The notes below the pieces were generated by a model that had not been told where the DNA came from, made no database searches, and saw only the letters and a list, made by a program, of their open reading frames with translations. The position numbers and the translations under genes were made by a program. A DNA stretch of 64,000 nt from NCBI RefSeq assembly GCF_026341035.1, contig NZ_JAPEOQ010000001.1, positions 3,100,001 to 3,164,000 of the forward strand, read 5' to 3'. Below are positions 39,667 through 48,130 of this stretch, piece by piece. The stretch is from Streptomyces sp. NBC_01016 (lineage in GTDB: Bacteria; Actinomycetota; Actinomycetes; Streptomycetales; Streptomycetaceae). The first letter of the stretch is position 1. Each line of letters opens with the position of its first letter.

Positions 39667-42065
39667 GCCGGTTCCACGCAGAAGAGGGCGGAACGGATCG
39701 CGTTGGCTCCCGCGCCGCGGGCGCCGGTGAGCCGGATCCGGGCCCGCTCGCCGGGCAGCAGCGTGACCAGTCCGCGGTCGGCGGTCGCGTGCGGGGAGAC
39801 ACGGTCGGGCTGGAGCAGCAGGTCGCGTACGAGGGTCTGGGCGGTCACCACGACGTCGACTGTATCCGGGTCCCCGCCGACGGTCTCGGTCACGACCGTG
39901 AAGCGGGGCTCGGGGTAGCCGAACTCCTTGTCCCGTACGGGGAAGTGGAGCGCGCGCGAGCCTTCCGCGTCCGCGACCAGGAACTCCTTGGCCGAACCTG
40001 CGGCGGGCACGAGTTCGCCCGGCACCGGCACCCGCAGCGTCTCGCGAGCGCCCGCGGTCGCCCGCAGCCGGGTCTGCCCGGCCACGGTCCCGTCGGCGCG
40101 CATCAGGCGCAGGGTGACGGTGGTGTCCCACGGTGCGGCGCCCAGGTTGGAGAGCACCAACTCCGGTGTATCTGTGGCTGGTTGCAGTGTCAGGAGTCGG
40201 TCGGCGTAGACGCGGCGCAGTTCGTGGTGGAGGGGCTTGAGGCGGCCGTCGCCGTCGATGGCGGACCAGGAGCTGACCGGCCAGCAGTCGTTGAGCTGCC
40301 ACACGATGGTGCCGGCGCAGCGCGGCCAGTTGGCGCGCCAGTGCTCGATGCCGGTGGCGACGGCGCGGGCCTGGACGACCTGGGTGAGGTAGTGCCAGCG
40401 GTCGAAGTCGCCCTCGGGCGCGGCGAAGTGGCGTTCCAGGCCGCGCTGAAGCTTGCCGCTGCCGTCCTCGGCCTTCTGGTGGTGGAGCATGCCGGGGGAG
40501 TCGGGCGCGAGCTTCTCGCCGGGCAGGGCGCGGCGCAGCGTGGCCAGCGCGGGCGGTGCCTGCCAGCCGAACTCGGCGACGAAGCGCGGGACTTCGGACC
40601 GGTACTCGGTGTAGTCGAGCCGGTTCCACACCTCCCACGAGTGGAACGTGCCGTGGTCGGGGTCGTTGGGGTGGTGGTCCCAGGAGCCGGACCAGGGGCT
40701 GCCGGCGGTGTAGGGGCGGGTGGGATCCAACTCGGCGACCACGCGCGGGAGTATGCCGAGGTAGTAGCCCTCGCCCCACGAGTCCCCTGCGAGTTCGTCC
40801 TCCCAGCCCCAGTCGCGAAAGCCCCACAGGTTCTCGTTGTTGCCGTTCCACAGGACGAGGCTGGGGTGTGGCATGAGGCGCACGACGTTCTCGCGGGCCT
40901 CGGCCTCCACTTCGCTGCGCAGTGGCTGCTCTTCCGGGTAGGCGGAGCAGGCGAAGGGGAAGTCCTGCCAGACCATGAGGCCGAGCTCGTCGCAGGCGTC
41001 GTAGAAGGCGTCGTCCTCGTAGATGCCGCCGCCCCAGATGCGTACGAGGTCGACGTTGGCATCGGCGGCCTGGGTGAGGCGGGTGCGGTAGCGCTCGGGG
41101 GTGATGCGGGAGGGCAGGACGTCGTCGGGGATCCAGTTGATGCCGCGTGCGAAGATGCGGATGCCGTTGACGACGAAGGTGAAGCCGGTGCCGTGTTCGT
41201 CGGCGCCGCGGTCGATCTCGACGGTGCGGAAGCCGACTCGGTGCTGCCAGGTGTCCAGCTCCTCCGAACCGTCGAGCAGCGTCAACTCGATCTCGTACAG
41301 CGGCTGTTCGCCGTATCCGCGTGGCCACCAGAGGTGTGCGTCGGGGACGTCCAGGGAGAGTGTGGCTGCGTCGCCCTCGAAGGTCGCGTGCGTCTCGATG
41401 CCCGCCACCGAGGCCCGTGCCGCCAGCGGACGCCCGGCGCCCTGCGAGGTGCGCTCGACCTCAACCCGCAGCTCGACACGGCCCGTTGAGCCGTCGACCG
41501 TCACCAGCGGCCGTACTCGTGCGAAGCGTGCGGTCGACCAGCGCTCGATCCGGACCGGGCGCCACAGGCCCGCCGTCACCACGGTGGGCCCCCAGTCCCA
41601 GCCGAAGGAGCAGGCCATCTTGCGGATGTACTGGGACGGCGCCGGATAGACGTTGGGGCGCTCCCCGGTCAACTCCCGTACTGCGGCGGCCTCTTCGTAG
41701 GCCGGGGCGAATTCCACTCGCAGTTCGCCGGAGCGGCCGGTGACGTCGAAGCGGTACGAGCGGTGCATGTTGCGGGTGCGGGCGAGCGGCTTCCCTCCGA
41801 GGGTGATGCGGGCCGCCGTGTCGATGCCGTCGAAGACCAAGTCCGTTCGCTCGTGCGGGCCTTGGCCTGCTTCGAGCGTGCGGGTGTACGTCCAGGAGCG
41901 TCGGCCCACCCACTCGATCTCGTGCTCGTTCGTGCCGAGGAACGGGTCCGGGATCAGGCCCGCGGCCAGGAGGTCGGTGTGGACACATCCGGGGACACGG
42001 GCGGGGACCCCGGTCCCGTCGTGGTCGAGGCTCCAGCCCTCGCCGAGCTGGACGGCGTCCTTCAT
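39663..42065 (-). CDS. Beta-mannosidase, glycoside hydrolase family 2
   Basis: An 800-residue cytoplasmic exo-enzyme that releases mannose from the non-reducing end of beta-1,4-mannooligosaccharides. The GH2 order is seen: sugar-binding N-domain (about 10-170, GWDWGPTVV near its end), immunoglobulin-like domain, TIM barrel (about 290-600) and C-terminal beta domains. The catalytic acid/base is Glu411 in WNGNNENLWG and the nucleophile Glu498 in FVAEFGWQ, both with the beta-mannosidase-type context. There is no signal peptide, so the substrate must be imported by the ABC system across the divergent promoter. GGGAG lies 7 nt before the ATG. It is co-transcribed with the LacI gene. Confidence 0.93.
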   Translation of the reverse strand: MKDAVQLGEGWSLDHDGTGVPARVPGCVHTDLLAAGLIPDPFLGTNEHEIEWVGRRSWTYTRTLEAGQGPHERTDLVFDGIDTAARITLGGKPLARTRNMHRSYRFDVTGRSGELRVEFAPAYEEAAAVRELTGERPNVYPAPSQYIRKMACSFGWDWGPTVVTAGLWRPVRIERWSTARFARVRPLVTVDGSTGRVELRVEVERTSQGAGRPLAARASVAGIETHATFEGDAATLSLDVPDAHLWWPRGYGEQPLYEIELTLLDGSEELDTWQHRVGFRTVEIDRGADEHGTGFTFVVNGIRIFARGINWIPDDVLPSRITPERYRTRLTQAADANVDLVRIWGGGIYEDDAFYDACDELGLMVWQDFPFACSAYPEEQPLRSEVEAEARENVVRLMPHPSLVLWNGNNENLWGFRDWGWEDELAGDSWGEGYYLGILPRVVAELDPTRPYTAGSPWSGSWDHHPNDPDHGTFHSWEVWNRLDYTEYRSEVPRFVAEFGWQAPPALATLRRALPGEKLAPDSPGMLHHQKAEDGSGKLQRGLERHFAAPEGDFDRWHYLTQVVQARAVATGIEHWRANWPRCAGTIVWQLNDCWPVSSWSAIDGDGRLKPLHHELRRVYADRLLTLQPATDTPELVLSNLGAAPWDTTVTLRLMRADGTVAGQTRLRATAGARETLRVPVPGELVPAAGSAKEFLVADAEGSRALHFPVRDKEFGYPEPRFTVVTETVGGDPDTVDVVVTAQTLVRDLLLQPDRVSPHATADRGLVTLLPGERARIRLTGARGAGANAIRSALFCVEPA

Positions 42066-42147
42066 GGTGCGGCTCCCATCGTGCGGCTGTCATCGGACTT
42101 GCAGCAGGCCCGAGTTGGCGATCCGCGCCAACTTAACTCTGGTTGAG

Positions 42148-42217
42148 TGAACCGGTCTAGTCCCCTTCGCCAAGGGTGATTTGGCAGTCGACTGCTCCAA
42201 GGGCCTTTACCGGTTCA
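42148..42217. promoter_or_regulatory. Paired operators of the divergent mannoside promoters
   Basis: TGAACCGGT (42148-42156) and its exact inverted copy ACCGGTTCA (42209-42217) lie 52 bp apart, one in each divergent promoter. The second overlaps a possible -35 (TTTACC, 42206-42211) whose -10 is CATAGT (42229-42234). They are probable LacI-family sites. ACCGGTCTAGTCCCCT (42151-42166) also matches the DasR dre consensus at 12 of 16 bases. Confidence 0.6.
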
Positions 42218-42284
42218 CAGTTCGCTGCCATAGTGCCGTCAGCCGCTGGGCCGGAGCCGTCAAACCCTCGAAGGAGTGGGGCAC

Positions 42285-43613
42285 ATGAGGATGAAGCCGA
42301 GCAAGCCATTGGGCGTCGCGCTGCTCACCACCGCGATGCTGGCAGCCGCCGGGTGCAGTGGAGGAAGCACGGGGACGGGCGGGGAGGCGAAGGCGCCGAC
42401 CGACCCCAAGGACGTATCGGGCACCATCACCGTCCTGACCCACCGCACCGATCTCGTACAGAGCGGGGCGATGAAGAAGTACGCCGCCGAGTTCAACAAG
42501 ACGTACCCGAAGGTGAAGGTCAAGTTCGAGGGCATCACCGACTACGAGGGCGAAGTCAAGATCCGCATGAACACCGAGAACTACGGTGACGTGCTGATGA
42601 TCCCCGCGGTCATCGGCAAGAACGACTACCCAAAGTTCTTCGCCCCGCTCGGTGACACCGCGGACATGGAGAAGAAGTACCGCTTCACCGGCAAGACGGA
42701 TGTGGGCGGCAAGACGTACGGGGTGGCGAGCTTCGGCACGGCCAACGGCTTCCTCTACAACAAAGCCGTGTGGAAGAAGGCCGGCGTCACCGACTGGCCG
42801 ACCACGCCGCAGGAGTTCCTCGACGACCTGAAGGCGGTCAAGAGCCGGACCGACGCGGTGCCGTACTACACGAACTTCAAGGACGGCTGGCCGCTGAGCA
42901 GCCCCTGGTCCAACTCCATCGGCTCGGTGAGCTGCGACGTGAAGGCCAACGACAAGCTCGCGTCGGACAAGAAGCCGTGGGCCGCCGGCAGCGACCTCAA
43001 CGTCATCGACACGCTGCTGTACGACATCGTCCACGACAAGTACGCCGAGAAGGACCCGACCACCACCAACTGGGAGAACTCCAAGAACCTGCTGGCCAAG
43101 GGCAAGATATCGAGCATGCTGCTCGGCTCCTGGGCCGTCACGCAGATGCAGGACGCCGCAAAGAAGGCGGGCGAGAACCCCGACGACATCGGGTTCATGC
43201 CGTTCCCGGTCCAGAAGGACGGAAAGTTCTGCGCCACGCTGCTCTCCGACTACCAGCAGGCCGTGAACATCCACTCCGAGCACAAGGCCGCCGCCCGCGC
43301 CTGGCTCGACTGGTTCACCGAGAAGTCCGGCTACGCGGCCAAGGAGGGCGCCGTCTCCGCGCTGCGCTCCGCGCCGATGCCGGTGACGCTCAAGCCGTAC
43401 GAGGACAACGATGTCGAGTACATCGAGCGTTCGGAGGCGAAGACCGGGCAGGTCAACGCGATCGACAACGCGTCCGAGATCGGGCTCAGCAAGCAGGACT
43501 ATCGGCAGAAGCTGATCGACATTGCGCGGGGTGCGCAGAAGGGGTCGTTGAAGGGGTACTTCGACGAGCTCGATCAGCGGTGGGGCGAGGCGTCTGCGAC
43601 TGCGGGTGGGTGA
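42285..43613 (+). CDS. Sugar ABC transporter substrate-binding lipoprotein (CUT1)
   Basis: A 442-residue lipoprotein. The type II signal peptide has lipobox LAAAGC with Cys24 as the lipidated residue. The mature part is an extracellular solute-binding protein family 1 domain (ITVLTHRTDLVQSGAMKKYAAEF at the start; TYGVASFGTANGFLYNKAVWKKAG; LLGSWAVTQMQDAAKK). It should bind mannooligosaccharides outside the membrane and hand them to the two permeases that follow. AAGGAG lies 8 nt before the ATG at 42285; ATG 42291 is an alternative. It is the first gene of the operon, transcribed away from the beta-mannosidase. Confidence 0.93.
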   Translation: MRMKPSKPLGVALLTTAMLAAAGCSGGSTGTGGEAKAPTDPKDVSGTITVLTHRTDLVQSGAMKKYAAEFNKTYPKVKVKFEGITDYEGEVKIRMNTENYGDVLMIPAVIGKNDYPKFFAPLGDTADMEKKYRFTGKTDVGGKTYGVASFGTANGFLYNKAVWKKAGVTDWPTTPQEFLDDLKAVKSRTDAVPYYTNFKDGWPLSSPWSNSIGSVSCDVKANDKLASDKKPWAAGSDLNVIDTLLYDIVHDKYAEKDPTTTNWENSKNLLAKGKISSMLLGSWAVTQMQDAAKKAGENPDDIGFMPFPVQKDGKFCATLLSDYQQAVNIHSEHKAAARAWLDWFTEKSGYAAKEGAVSALRSAPMPVTLKPYEDNDVEYIERSEAKTGQVNAIDNASEIGLSKQDYRQKLIDIARGAQKGSLKGYFDELDQRWGEASATAGG

Positions 43614-43616
43614 GTG

Positions 43617-44636
43617 ATGGGTTCTGGTGGGAAGTTCAGTTCGGCGTCGGCCGGGCCTACGTCGCGGGGCTCTGCCCCGGGCCCCGCTGCTCAATCGCCG
43701 CAGGGGCTTGATAAGCCCGCTGCTCAATCGTCGCCGTGGGTTGAAAAGCCTGCTCAAACGTCGCAGAGGCTTGATGTGCTGCGCAAGGTCACCCCGTGGC
43801 TGTTTCTGCTGGTGCCGCTCGCGCTGCTGATCACGTTCACGTACGTGCCGGTCGGCAACATGATCTATTACAGCTTCACGGACTGGGACGGGGTCAGTCC
43901 GGAGCGGAACTTCACCGGGGTCGACAACTACACCCAACTCTTCACGCGGCCCGAGCTGTTCAGGGTCTTCTTCGTCAGCTTCTACTACCTGGCCGCGTCG
44001 GCCGTGCAGATCGTGATCGCGCTGTACTTCGCGACGGTGCTCAGCTTCGACCTGCGCTTCCGGAACCTCTTCAAGGGCATCCTGTTCTTCCCGTACCTGA
44101 TCAACGGCGTCGCCATCGGCTTCGTCTTCCTGTACTTCTTCCAGGACGGCGGCACCCTCGACTCGGTGCTCTCGTGGTTCGGGGCCGGCGGCGACCACGC
44201 GTGGCTCGGTGACGCGGAGTCGGCGAACACCTCGCTCGCCGGGGTGTCGGTGTGGCGGTTCACCGGACTCAACTTCGTGCTGTTCCTCGGTGCGATCCAG
44301 TCGATCCCGGGGGAGTTGTACGAGGCCGCGCAGCTCGACGGAGCCTCGCGGTGGCAGCAGTTCCGGCACATCATCGCGCCCGGCATCAAACCGGTGCTCA
44401 GCCTCAGCGTGATCCTCGCGGTCTCCGGCTCGCTCGCGGTCTTCGAGATCCCGTACATCATGACCAGCGGCGCGACCGGCACCTCGACCTTCGTCATCCA
44501 GACGGTGAAGCTCGCCTTCCAGTTCAACAAGACCGGGCTCGCCTCGGCCTGCGCCGTGGTGCTGCTCCTGATCATCCTGCTGATCACGTGGATCCAGCGA
44601 CGCCTTGTGCCCGACGAGAAAGTGGACCTCGTATGA
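43617..44636 (+). CDS. Sugar ABC transporter permease (MalF-like), with repeat-derived N-terminus
   Basis: A 339-residue inner-membrane protein. Six transmembrane helices span about 60-335. The EAA loop that docks the ATPase is EAAQLDGASRWQQFRHIIAPG (about 240). Residues 23-54 are encoded by three tandem copies of a repeat (AAQSPQGLDKP, AAQSSPWVEKP, AQTSQRLDV) and are absent from the usual family N-terminus, which starts near TPWLFLLVPLALL. It begins directly after the binding-protein stop (ATG 43617, or the adjacent GTG 43614). It overlaps the next permease by four bases. No ATPase gene is present; MsiK normally energises such CUT1 systems in Streptomyces. Confidence 0.92.
   Translation: MGSGGKFSSASAGPTSRGSAPGPAAQSPQGLDKPAAQSSPWVEKPAQTSQRLDVLRKVTPWLFLLVPLALLITFTYVPVGNMIYYSFTDWDGVSPERNFTGVDNYTQLFTRPELFRVFFVSFYYLAASAVQIVIALYFATVLSFDLRFRNLFKGILFFPYLINGVAIGFVFLYFFQDGGTLDSVLSWFGAGGDHAWLGDAESANTSLAGVSVWRFTGLNFVLFLGAIQSIPGELYEAAQLDGASRWQQFRHIIAPGIKPVLSLSVILAVSGSLAVFEIPYIMTSGATGTSTFVIQTVKLAFQFNKTGLASACAVVLLLIILLITWIQRRLVPDEKVDLV
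43683..43778 (+). repeat. Three tandem in-frame repeat copies inside the permease gene
   Basis: Units of 33, 33 and 30 bp at 43683-43715, 43716-43748 and 43749-43778 share GCTGCTCAATCG and GGCTTGA-like blocks. A CGGGGC-TCT-GCCCCG hairpin (43665-43679) precedes them. This looks like the dispersed GC-rich repeat often found between Streptomyces genes. All lengths are multiples of three. Confidence 0.8.
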
Positions 44637-45493
44637 CCGCTCTACCTGTAGTGGACCGGGCCCGCAGGCGGCCGCGCGTCGGCACGGTGCTCACCTATCT
44701 CTCCCTGGTCGTCGCCGCCCTCGTGGTCCTCGTACCGCTCGTCGTCGTGCTCCTCACATCGCTGAAGTCCTCGCACGAACTCGCCCAGGGCGGAGGGGCG
44801 TTCAGCCTTCCCGAGGACTGGCTGAACCTCTCCAACTACGTCACGGCCTTCCGCGACGGCAAGATGCTGAGGGCGTTCGGGAACACGGCGTTCATCCTGC
44901 TGTTCTCGATCACCGGCACCGTTCTCATCGGTTCGATGACGGCCTACGCGATCGACCGCTTCCAGTTCCGCCTGAAGAAGACGGTCATGGCGCTCTTCCT
45001 GTTCGCCACGCTCGTACCGGGGGTGACGACGCAGGTCGCGACCTTCCAAGTGGTCAACAGCTTCGGCCTGTTCGACTCGCGGTGGGCGCCGATCCTGCTC
45101 TACATGGGGACGGACATCGTCTCGATCTACATCTTCCTGCAGTTCATCCGGTCCATCCCGACCTCGCTCGACGAGGCCGCCCGGATCGACGGTGCCAACA
45201 CCTTCACCATCTACTGGAAGATCATCCTGCCGCTGCTCAAGCCGGCCATCGCCACCGTCGTCATCGTCAAGGGCATCACGACGTACAACGACTTCTACAT
45301 CCCGTTCCTCTACATGCCCTCTGAGGACAAGGGGACGATCTCCACCGCGCTGTTCCGGTTCAAGGGGCCGTTCGGCGCGCACTGGGAGGACATCTCCGCC
45401 GGCGCGATCCTCGTGATCCTGCCGACGCTGCTCGTCTTCCTGTTCCTGCAGCGCTACATCTACAACGGCTTCGCGGCCGGTGCCACGAAATGA
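44633..45493 (+). CDS. Sugar ABC transporter permease (MalG-like)
   Basis: A 286-residue membrane protein with six helices. The first is LSLVVAALVVLVPLVVVLL (about 20-42). The EAA loop is DEAARIDGANTFTIYWKIILPLLKP (about 185-210). It forms the channel with the preceding permease. It is coupled at both ends, with ATGA overlaps to the permease before and the LacI gene after. There is no extension like that of its partner. The longer open frame from 44252 is read-through of the preceding gene in another frame. Confidence 0.93.
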   Translation: MTALPVVDRARRRPRVGTVLTYLSLVVAALVVLVPLVVVLLTSLKSSHELAQGGGAFSLPEDWLNLSNYVTAFRDGKMLRAFGNTAFILLFSITGTVLIGSMTAYAIDRFQFRLKKTVMALFLFATLVPGVTTQVATFQVVNSFGLFDSRWAPILLYMGTDIVSIYIFLQFIRSIPTSLDEAARIDGANTFTIYWKIILPLLKPAIATVVIVKGITTYNDFYIPFLYMPSEDKGTISTALFRFKGPFGAHWEDISAGAILVILPTLLVFLFLQRYIYNGFAAGATK

Positions 45494-46560
45494 CCGGCCC
45501 GCCGCCCACACGGCGCGTCACGATCACCGACGTCGCGGCCCGCGCCGGGGTGTCGCGGGGCGCGGTCTCCCTCGCGTACAACAACCGCCCCGGCCTCTCC
45601 GACGCCACACGGACCCGCATCATGGCGGCGGTCGCCGAACTGGGCTGGTCGCCGCATCGGACGCCGAGCAAGCTGTCCGGTTCGGCGACCGGGGCCGCGG
45701 ACACCGTCGGGCTCGTCATCGCGCGATCGGCGCGGCAGCTCCAACTGGAGCCGTTCTACGTGGAGTTCATCTCCGGCGCCGAGTCCGTCCTGGAGGAGCA
45801 CGGCTGCTCGCTCCTCCTCCACTTGGTGCGCGACACCGCCCGGGAGATCGCCGTGCACCGGCAGTGGTGGCGCTCCCGCCGGATCGCCGGATCCATCCTG
45901 GTCGACATCCAGCACGACGACCCCCGGATCGCCGCCCTGCGCGCGATCGGCCTCCCGGCCGTCGCGGTCGGCCATCCGTCCCTGACCGGCGGCTACACCT
46001 CGGTGTGGACCGACGACGAGACCGCCGTACGGGAGGTGGTGCGCCATCTCGCCGCGCTCGGGCACCGGCGGATCGCCCGGGTCGGCGGCCATCCGGCGTT
46101 CGGCCACACCGGCATCCGTACCGCCGCGCTGAACCAGGCCGTCGCCGACCTCGGCCTCGAACCGGCCCACAACGTCACCACCGACTTCTCCGGCGAGCAG
46201 GGCGCCCGCGCGACCCGCCGGCTGCTCGCCTCCGCGCGGCGGCCCACGGCGATCGTCTACGACAACGACATCATGGCGGTCGCGGGCCTCGCGGTCGCCG
46301 CCGAACTGGGCCTGAACGTCCCGGAGGACGTCAGCCTGATCGCCTGGGACGACTCCCAGCTGTGCCGGCTCACGCACCCGAACCTGTCGGCCATGAGCCA
46401 CGACGTCTTCGCGTTCGGCGCCGATGTCACCCGCCGCCTCTTCGATGTGGTCCACCGCCGCAACCCTTCGTCGGAGCCCGTCGCGCTGCCCGTGCTGGTG
46501 CCCCGCGGCAGCAGCGCGCCGCCGCGGGGCGTGGGGGTGGGTTCGGAGGTCAGAGCGTGA
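45490..46560 (+). CDS. LacI family regulator of the mannoside locus (copy 2)
   Basis: A 356-residue repressor. Helix-turn-helix VTITDVAARAGVSRGAVSLAYN, hinge LGWSPHRTPSKLSG, and effector domain about 70-335 (LEPFYVEFISGAESVL; GHPSLTGGYTSVWTDDETAV; IVYDNDIMAVAGLAVA; LIAWDDSQLCRLTHPNLSAMSHD). Long identical blocks with the LacI at 38635 show a duplication. It is the last gene of the importer operon (ATGA overlap). The 3' end overlaps the convergent GH26 gene by 11 bp. With one LacI in each arm of the divergent unit, each may control the other arm or respond to a different sugar. Confidence 0.92.
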   Translation: MTGPPPTRRVTITDVAARAGVSRGAVSLAYNNRPGLSDATRTRIMAAVAELGWSPHRTPSKLSGSATGAADTVGLVIARSARQLQLEPFYVEFISGAESVLEEHGCSLLLHLVRDTAREIAVHRQWWRSRRIAGSILVDIQHDDPRIAALRAIGLPAVAVGHPSLTGGYTSVWTDDETAVREVVRHLAALGHRRIARVGGHPAFGHTGIRTAALNQAVADLGLEPAHNVTTDFSGEQGARATRRLLASARRPTAIVYDNDIMAVAGLAVAAELGLNVPEDVSLIAWDDSQLCRLTHPNLSAMSHDVFAFGADVTRRLFDVVHRRNPSSEPVALPVLVPRGSSAPPRGVGVGSEVRA

Positions 46561-47554
46561 GCTCGCCCTGGTTCAGGACGCGGGGGTGGAAGTACGTCGA
46601 CTGGATCTCGGCGTTGGTGTTGTTACCGCGCAGCTGCTCGGACCAGAGCATGAACCACGCCCACTGGGGCTGACTCGTCAGCAGTGAGGCGTTCGGCATC
46701 TTGCCCATTTCCGCGATGGCCATCGGCTTGGTGCCGGCGATGCTCCGCATCTGCTGATAGTCGGCGGAACTCGGGTAATTCTTGTACCAGGCGTCGAGGG
46801 ACACGACATCCACGTATTGGCTGCCCGGGTAGTAACTGCTCCAGCCGCCCGCCGGATTGTCCTGCACGTTCCAGACCCAGATCAGATTGTCGAGACCCTT
46901 GGTGTTGGCCAGGTAGTCGTGCGTGATCTGGTACAGGCGCGCGCTGCCATTCGCGCCCGGCCGGTTCCCCCACCAGTTCCACGACTCGTTCATTTCATGG
47001 AGCGGGCGGAAGAGGGCGGGCACTCCCGCGTCCTTCAACTGCTTGAGATAGGGCACGACTTCGTCGAGCCGCTTCTTCCACGCCGTGTTGAGGGCGCTGC
47101 CGTCGGTGACGAGCTGAGAGAACTGCGCGTCCGAGATGTTCGACTTCACGCCACCCTCGAACGCGCAGCTGCTGCCCCCGGTCGGCGGGCAGACGTGCCA
47201 GGTCAGGGCCACCAGTGAGCCGTTCTTCCACTCGGTCTTGGCCTGGTCGATCACGCGCTGGCGGTTCGCCACGTCGGTGGCGTTGAACATCAGGTCGCCG
47301 CCCCACAGGCCGGGGTACTGGCCGGTGACGTCCTTCACCTGTTGCGTGTACGCGCCGGGCGAGGTGGCGGGCTCCTTGTTGTGCTGGCCGGAAATGATGT
47401 GATTCCCGGAAACGGACCGTAAGTAATTCAGTACGGTCTGCTTGGAACTCGGCGGGAACGCCTGCGCCGATTCCGTGGCGGGCCAGGCGAAGAGGCCCGC
47501 GGCGATGGCTGCGGCCGCCGCGAGGAAGGCGACGTAGTGTTTGATTCTCTTCAT
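46550..47554 (-). CDS. Secreted beta-mannanase, glycoside hydrolase family 26
   Basis: A 334-residue secreted enzyme. The Sec signal peptide, about residues 1-32, has KRIK, a hydrophobic core and AQA before FPP. The GH26 catalytic domain has general acid Glu187 in FRPLHEMNESWNWWG and nucleophile Glu282 in AIAEMGKMP. It cleaves beta-1,4-mannan outside the cell to oligosaccharides that the linked ABC system and beta-mannosidase can use. It has no carbohydrate-binding module and is short for the family. Two cysteines (CPPTGGSSCAF) could form a disulfide. The promoter region holds a 14-bp inverted repeat pair. The ribosome site is weak. Confidence 0.93.
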   Translation of the reverse strand: MKRIKHYVAFLAAAAAIAAGLFAWPATESAQAFPPSSKQTVLNYLRSVSGNHIISGQHNKEPATSPGAYTQQVKDVTGQYPGLWGGDLMFNATDVANRQRVIDQAKTEWKNGSLVALTWHVCPPTGGSSCAFEGGVKSNISDAQFSQLVTDGSALNTAWKKRLDEVVPYLKQLKDAGVPALFRPLHEMNESWNWWGNRPGANGSARLYQITHDYLANTKGLDNLIWVWNVQDNPAGGWSSYYPGSQYVDVVSLDAWYKNYPSSADYQQMRSIAGTKPMAIAEMGKMPNASLLTSQPQWAWFMLWSEQLRGNNTNAEIQSTYFHPRVLNQGELTL

Positions 47555-47564
47555 TGTGGGGTCC

Positions 47565-47654
47565 CAGCTCTCGGGATGAGCGGAATGCTTGTCGCCAAGA
47601 CGGTGGCGGGAATTCCGGCGGGCGTCAATGGATTGCGCCGCATCCCGAGAGCTG
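47565..47654. promoter_or_regulatory. Inverted repeat pair upstream of the mannanase gene
   Basis: CAGCTCTCGGGATG (47565-47578) and CATCCCGAGAGCTG (47641-47654) are perfect 14-bp arms 62 bp apart. Similarity continues outward (GTGGGGTCC against GGGCCCCAC). A TTGACG (minus strand, 47628-47623) lies between them. They could be looping operators for GH26 expression. Confidence 0.5.
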
Positions 47655-47670
47655 TGGGCCCCACTATTTA

Positions 47671-47696
47671 CTGAACGTTTTGTAAACGCCGTTCAG
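47671..47696 (-). terminator. Hairpin at the end of the DUF3237 gene
   Basis: CTGAACG (47671-47677) and CGTTCAG (47690-47696) pair, and GTTT/AAAC arms lie inside. It covers the DUF3237 stop codon. It may terminate the peptide-transport operon. A regulator site for the mannanase is the alternative. Confidence 0.45.
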
Positions 47697-48118
47697 TCCA
47701 CGCTGTAGCAGCGGATCACGATGGCGACCCCGTCCTCCGGGCTGCCCTCGTCCCGCGCGTGTCCGACGAAGACCGTGCGGGCGAGCCAGAGATGGGCGGG
47801 CGCGTCGGTGCGGAACGTCGGCGCCGTGCGGAAGTAGCCGGAGTCCTCCACGTAGTAGCCGCGGTTGACGATGTCGATGACGGCGCCGTCGTCCGCCCGC
47901 AGGAGGTAGCGGGCCTCCAACTCGCAGACACCGCCTCGGGTGTTCGACCAGTCGCCGCCGCCGGGCAGCACCGTGCCGTTGAGGCGCGGGCCGGTCACGG
48001 TGCCGCCGGTGATCGGGGTGAACTCGGTGCTCTCGCCGGCTCCGTGGCCGATGTGCAGCGGCTTGGTGACCTCGGCGCGGATCTCGAAGGCGTAGGTGAG
48101 TGAGGGGGTGTGGGGCAC
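47693..48118 (-). CDS. DUF3237 family protein
   Basis: A 141-residue beta-barrel-like protein of the DUF3237 family (LTYAFEIRAEV; GPRLNGTVLPGGGDW; DIVNRGYYVED; FRTAPTFRT). Members occur in catabolic operons, and some isomerase or aldolase roles have been suggested, but function is not settled. The GTG at 48118 has CAGGAG 6 nt upstream. It lies 12 bp after the ABC ATPase gene and is the last gene of the operon that starts with the CocE-type hydrolase. It probably handles a product of that hydrolase. Confidence 0.85.
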   Translation of the reverse strand: MPHTPSLTYAFEIRAEVTKPLHIGHGAGESTEFTPITGGTVTGPRLNGTVLPGGGDWSNTRGGVCELEARYLLRADDGAVIDIVNRGYYVEDSGYFRTAPTFRTDAPAHLWLARTVFVGHARDEGSPEDGVAIVIRCYSVD

Positions 48119-48130
48119 GCGAACTCCTGG

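Noticed and set aside
38635-41328. 897-codon frame running through LacI and the beta-mannosidase genes
   Set aside because: Only the last 343 codons (the LacI gene) are real. The upstream part is Arg/Pro/His-rich shadow of the beta-mannosidase.
42207-44369. 720-codon minus-strand frame opposite the sugar ABC genes
   Set aside because: Low-complexity Val/Glu/Arg shadow. The plus strand has a lipobox, EAA loops and coupled starts.
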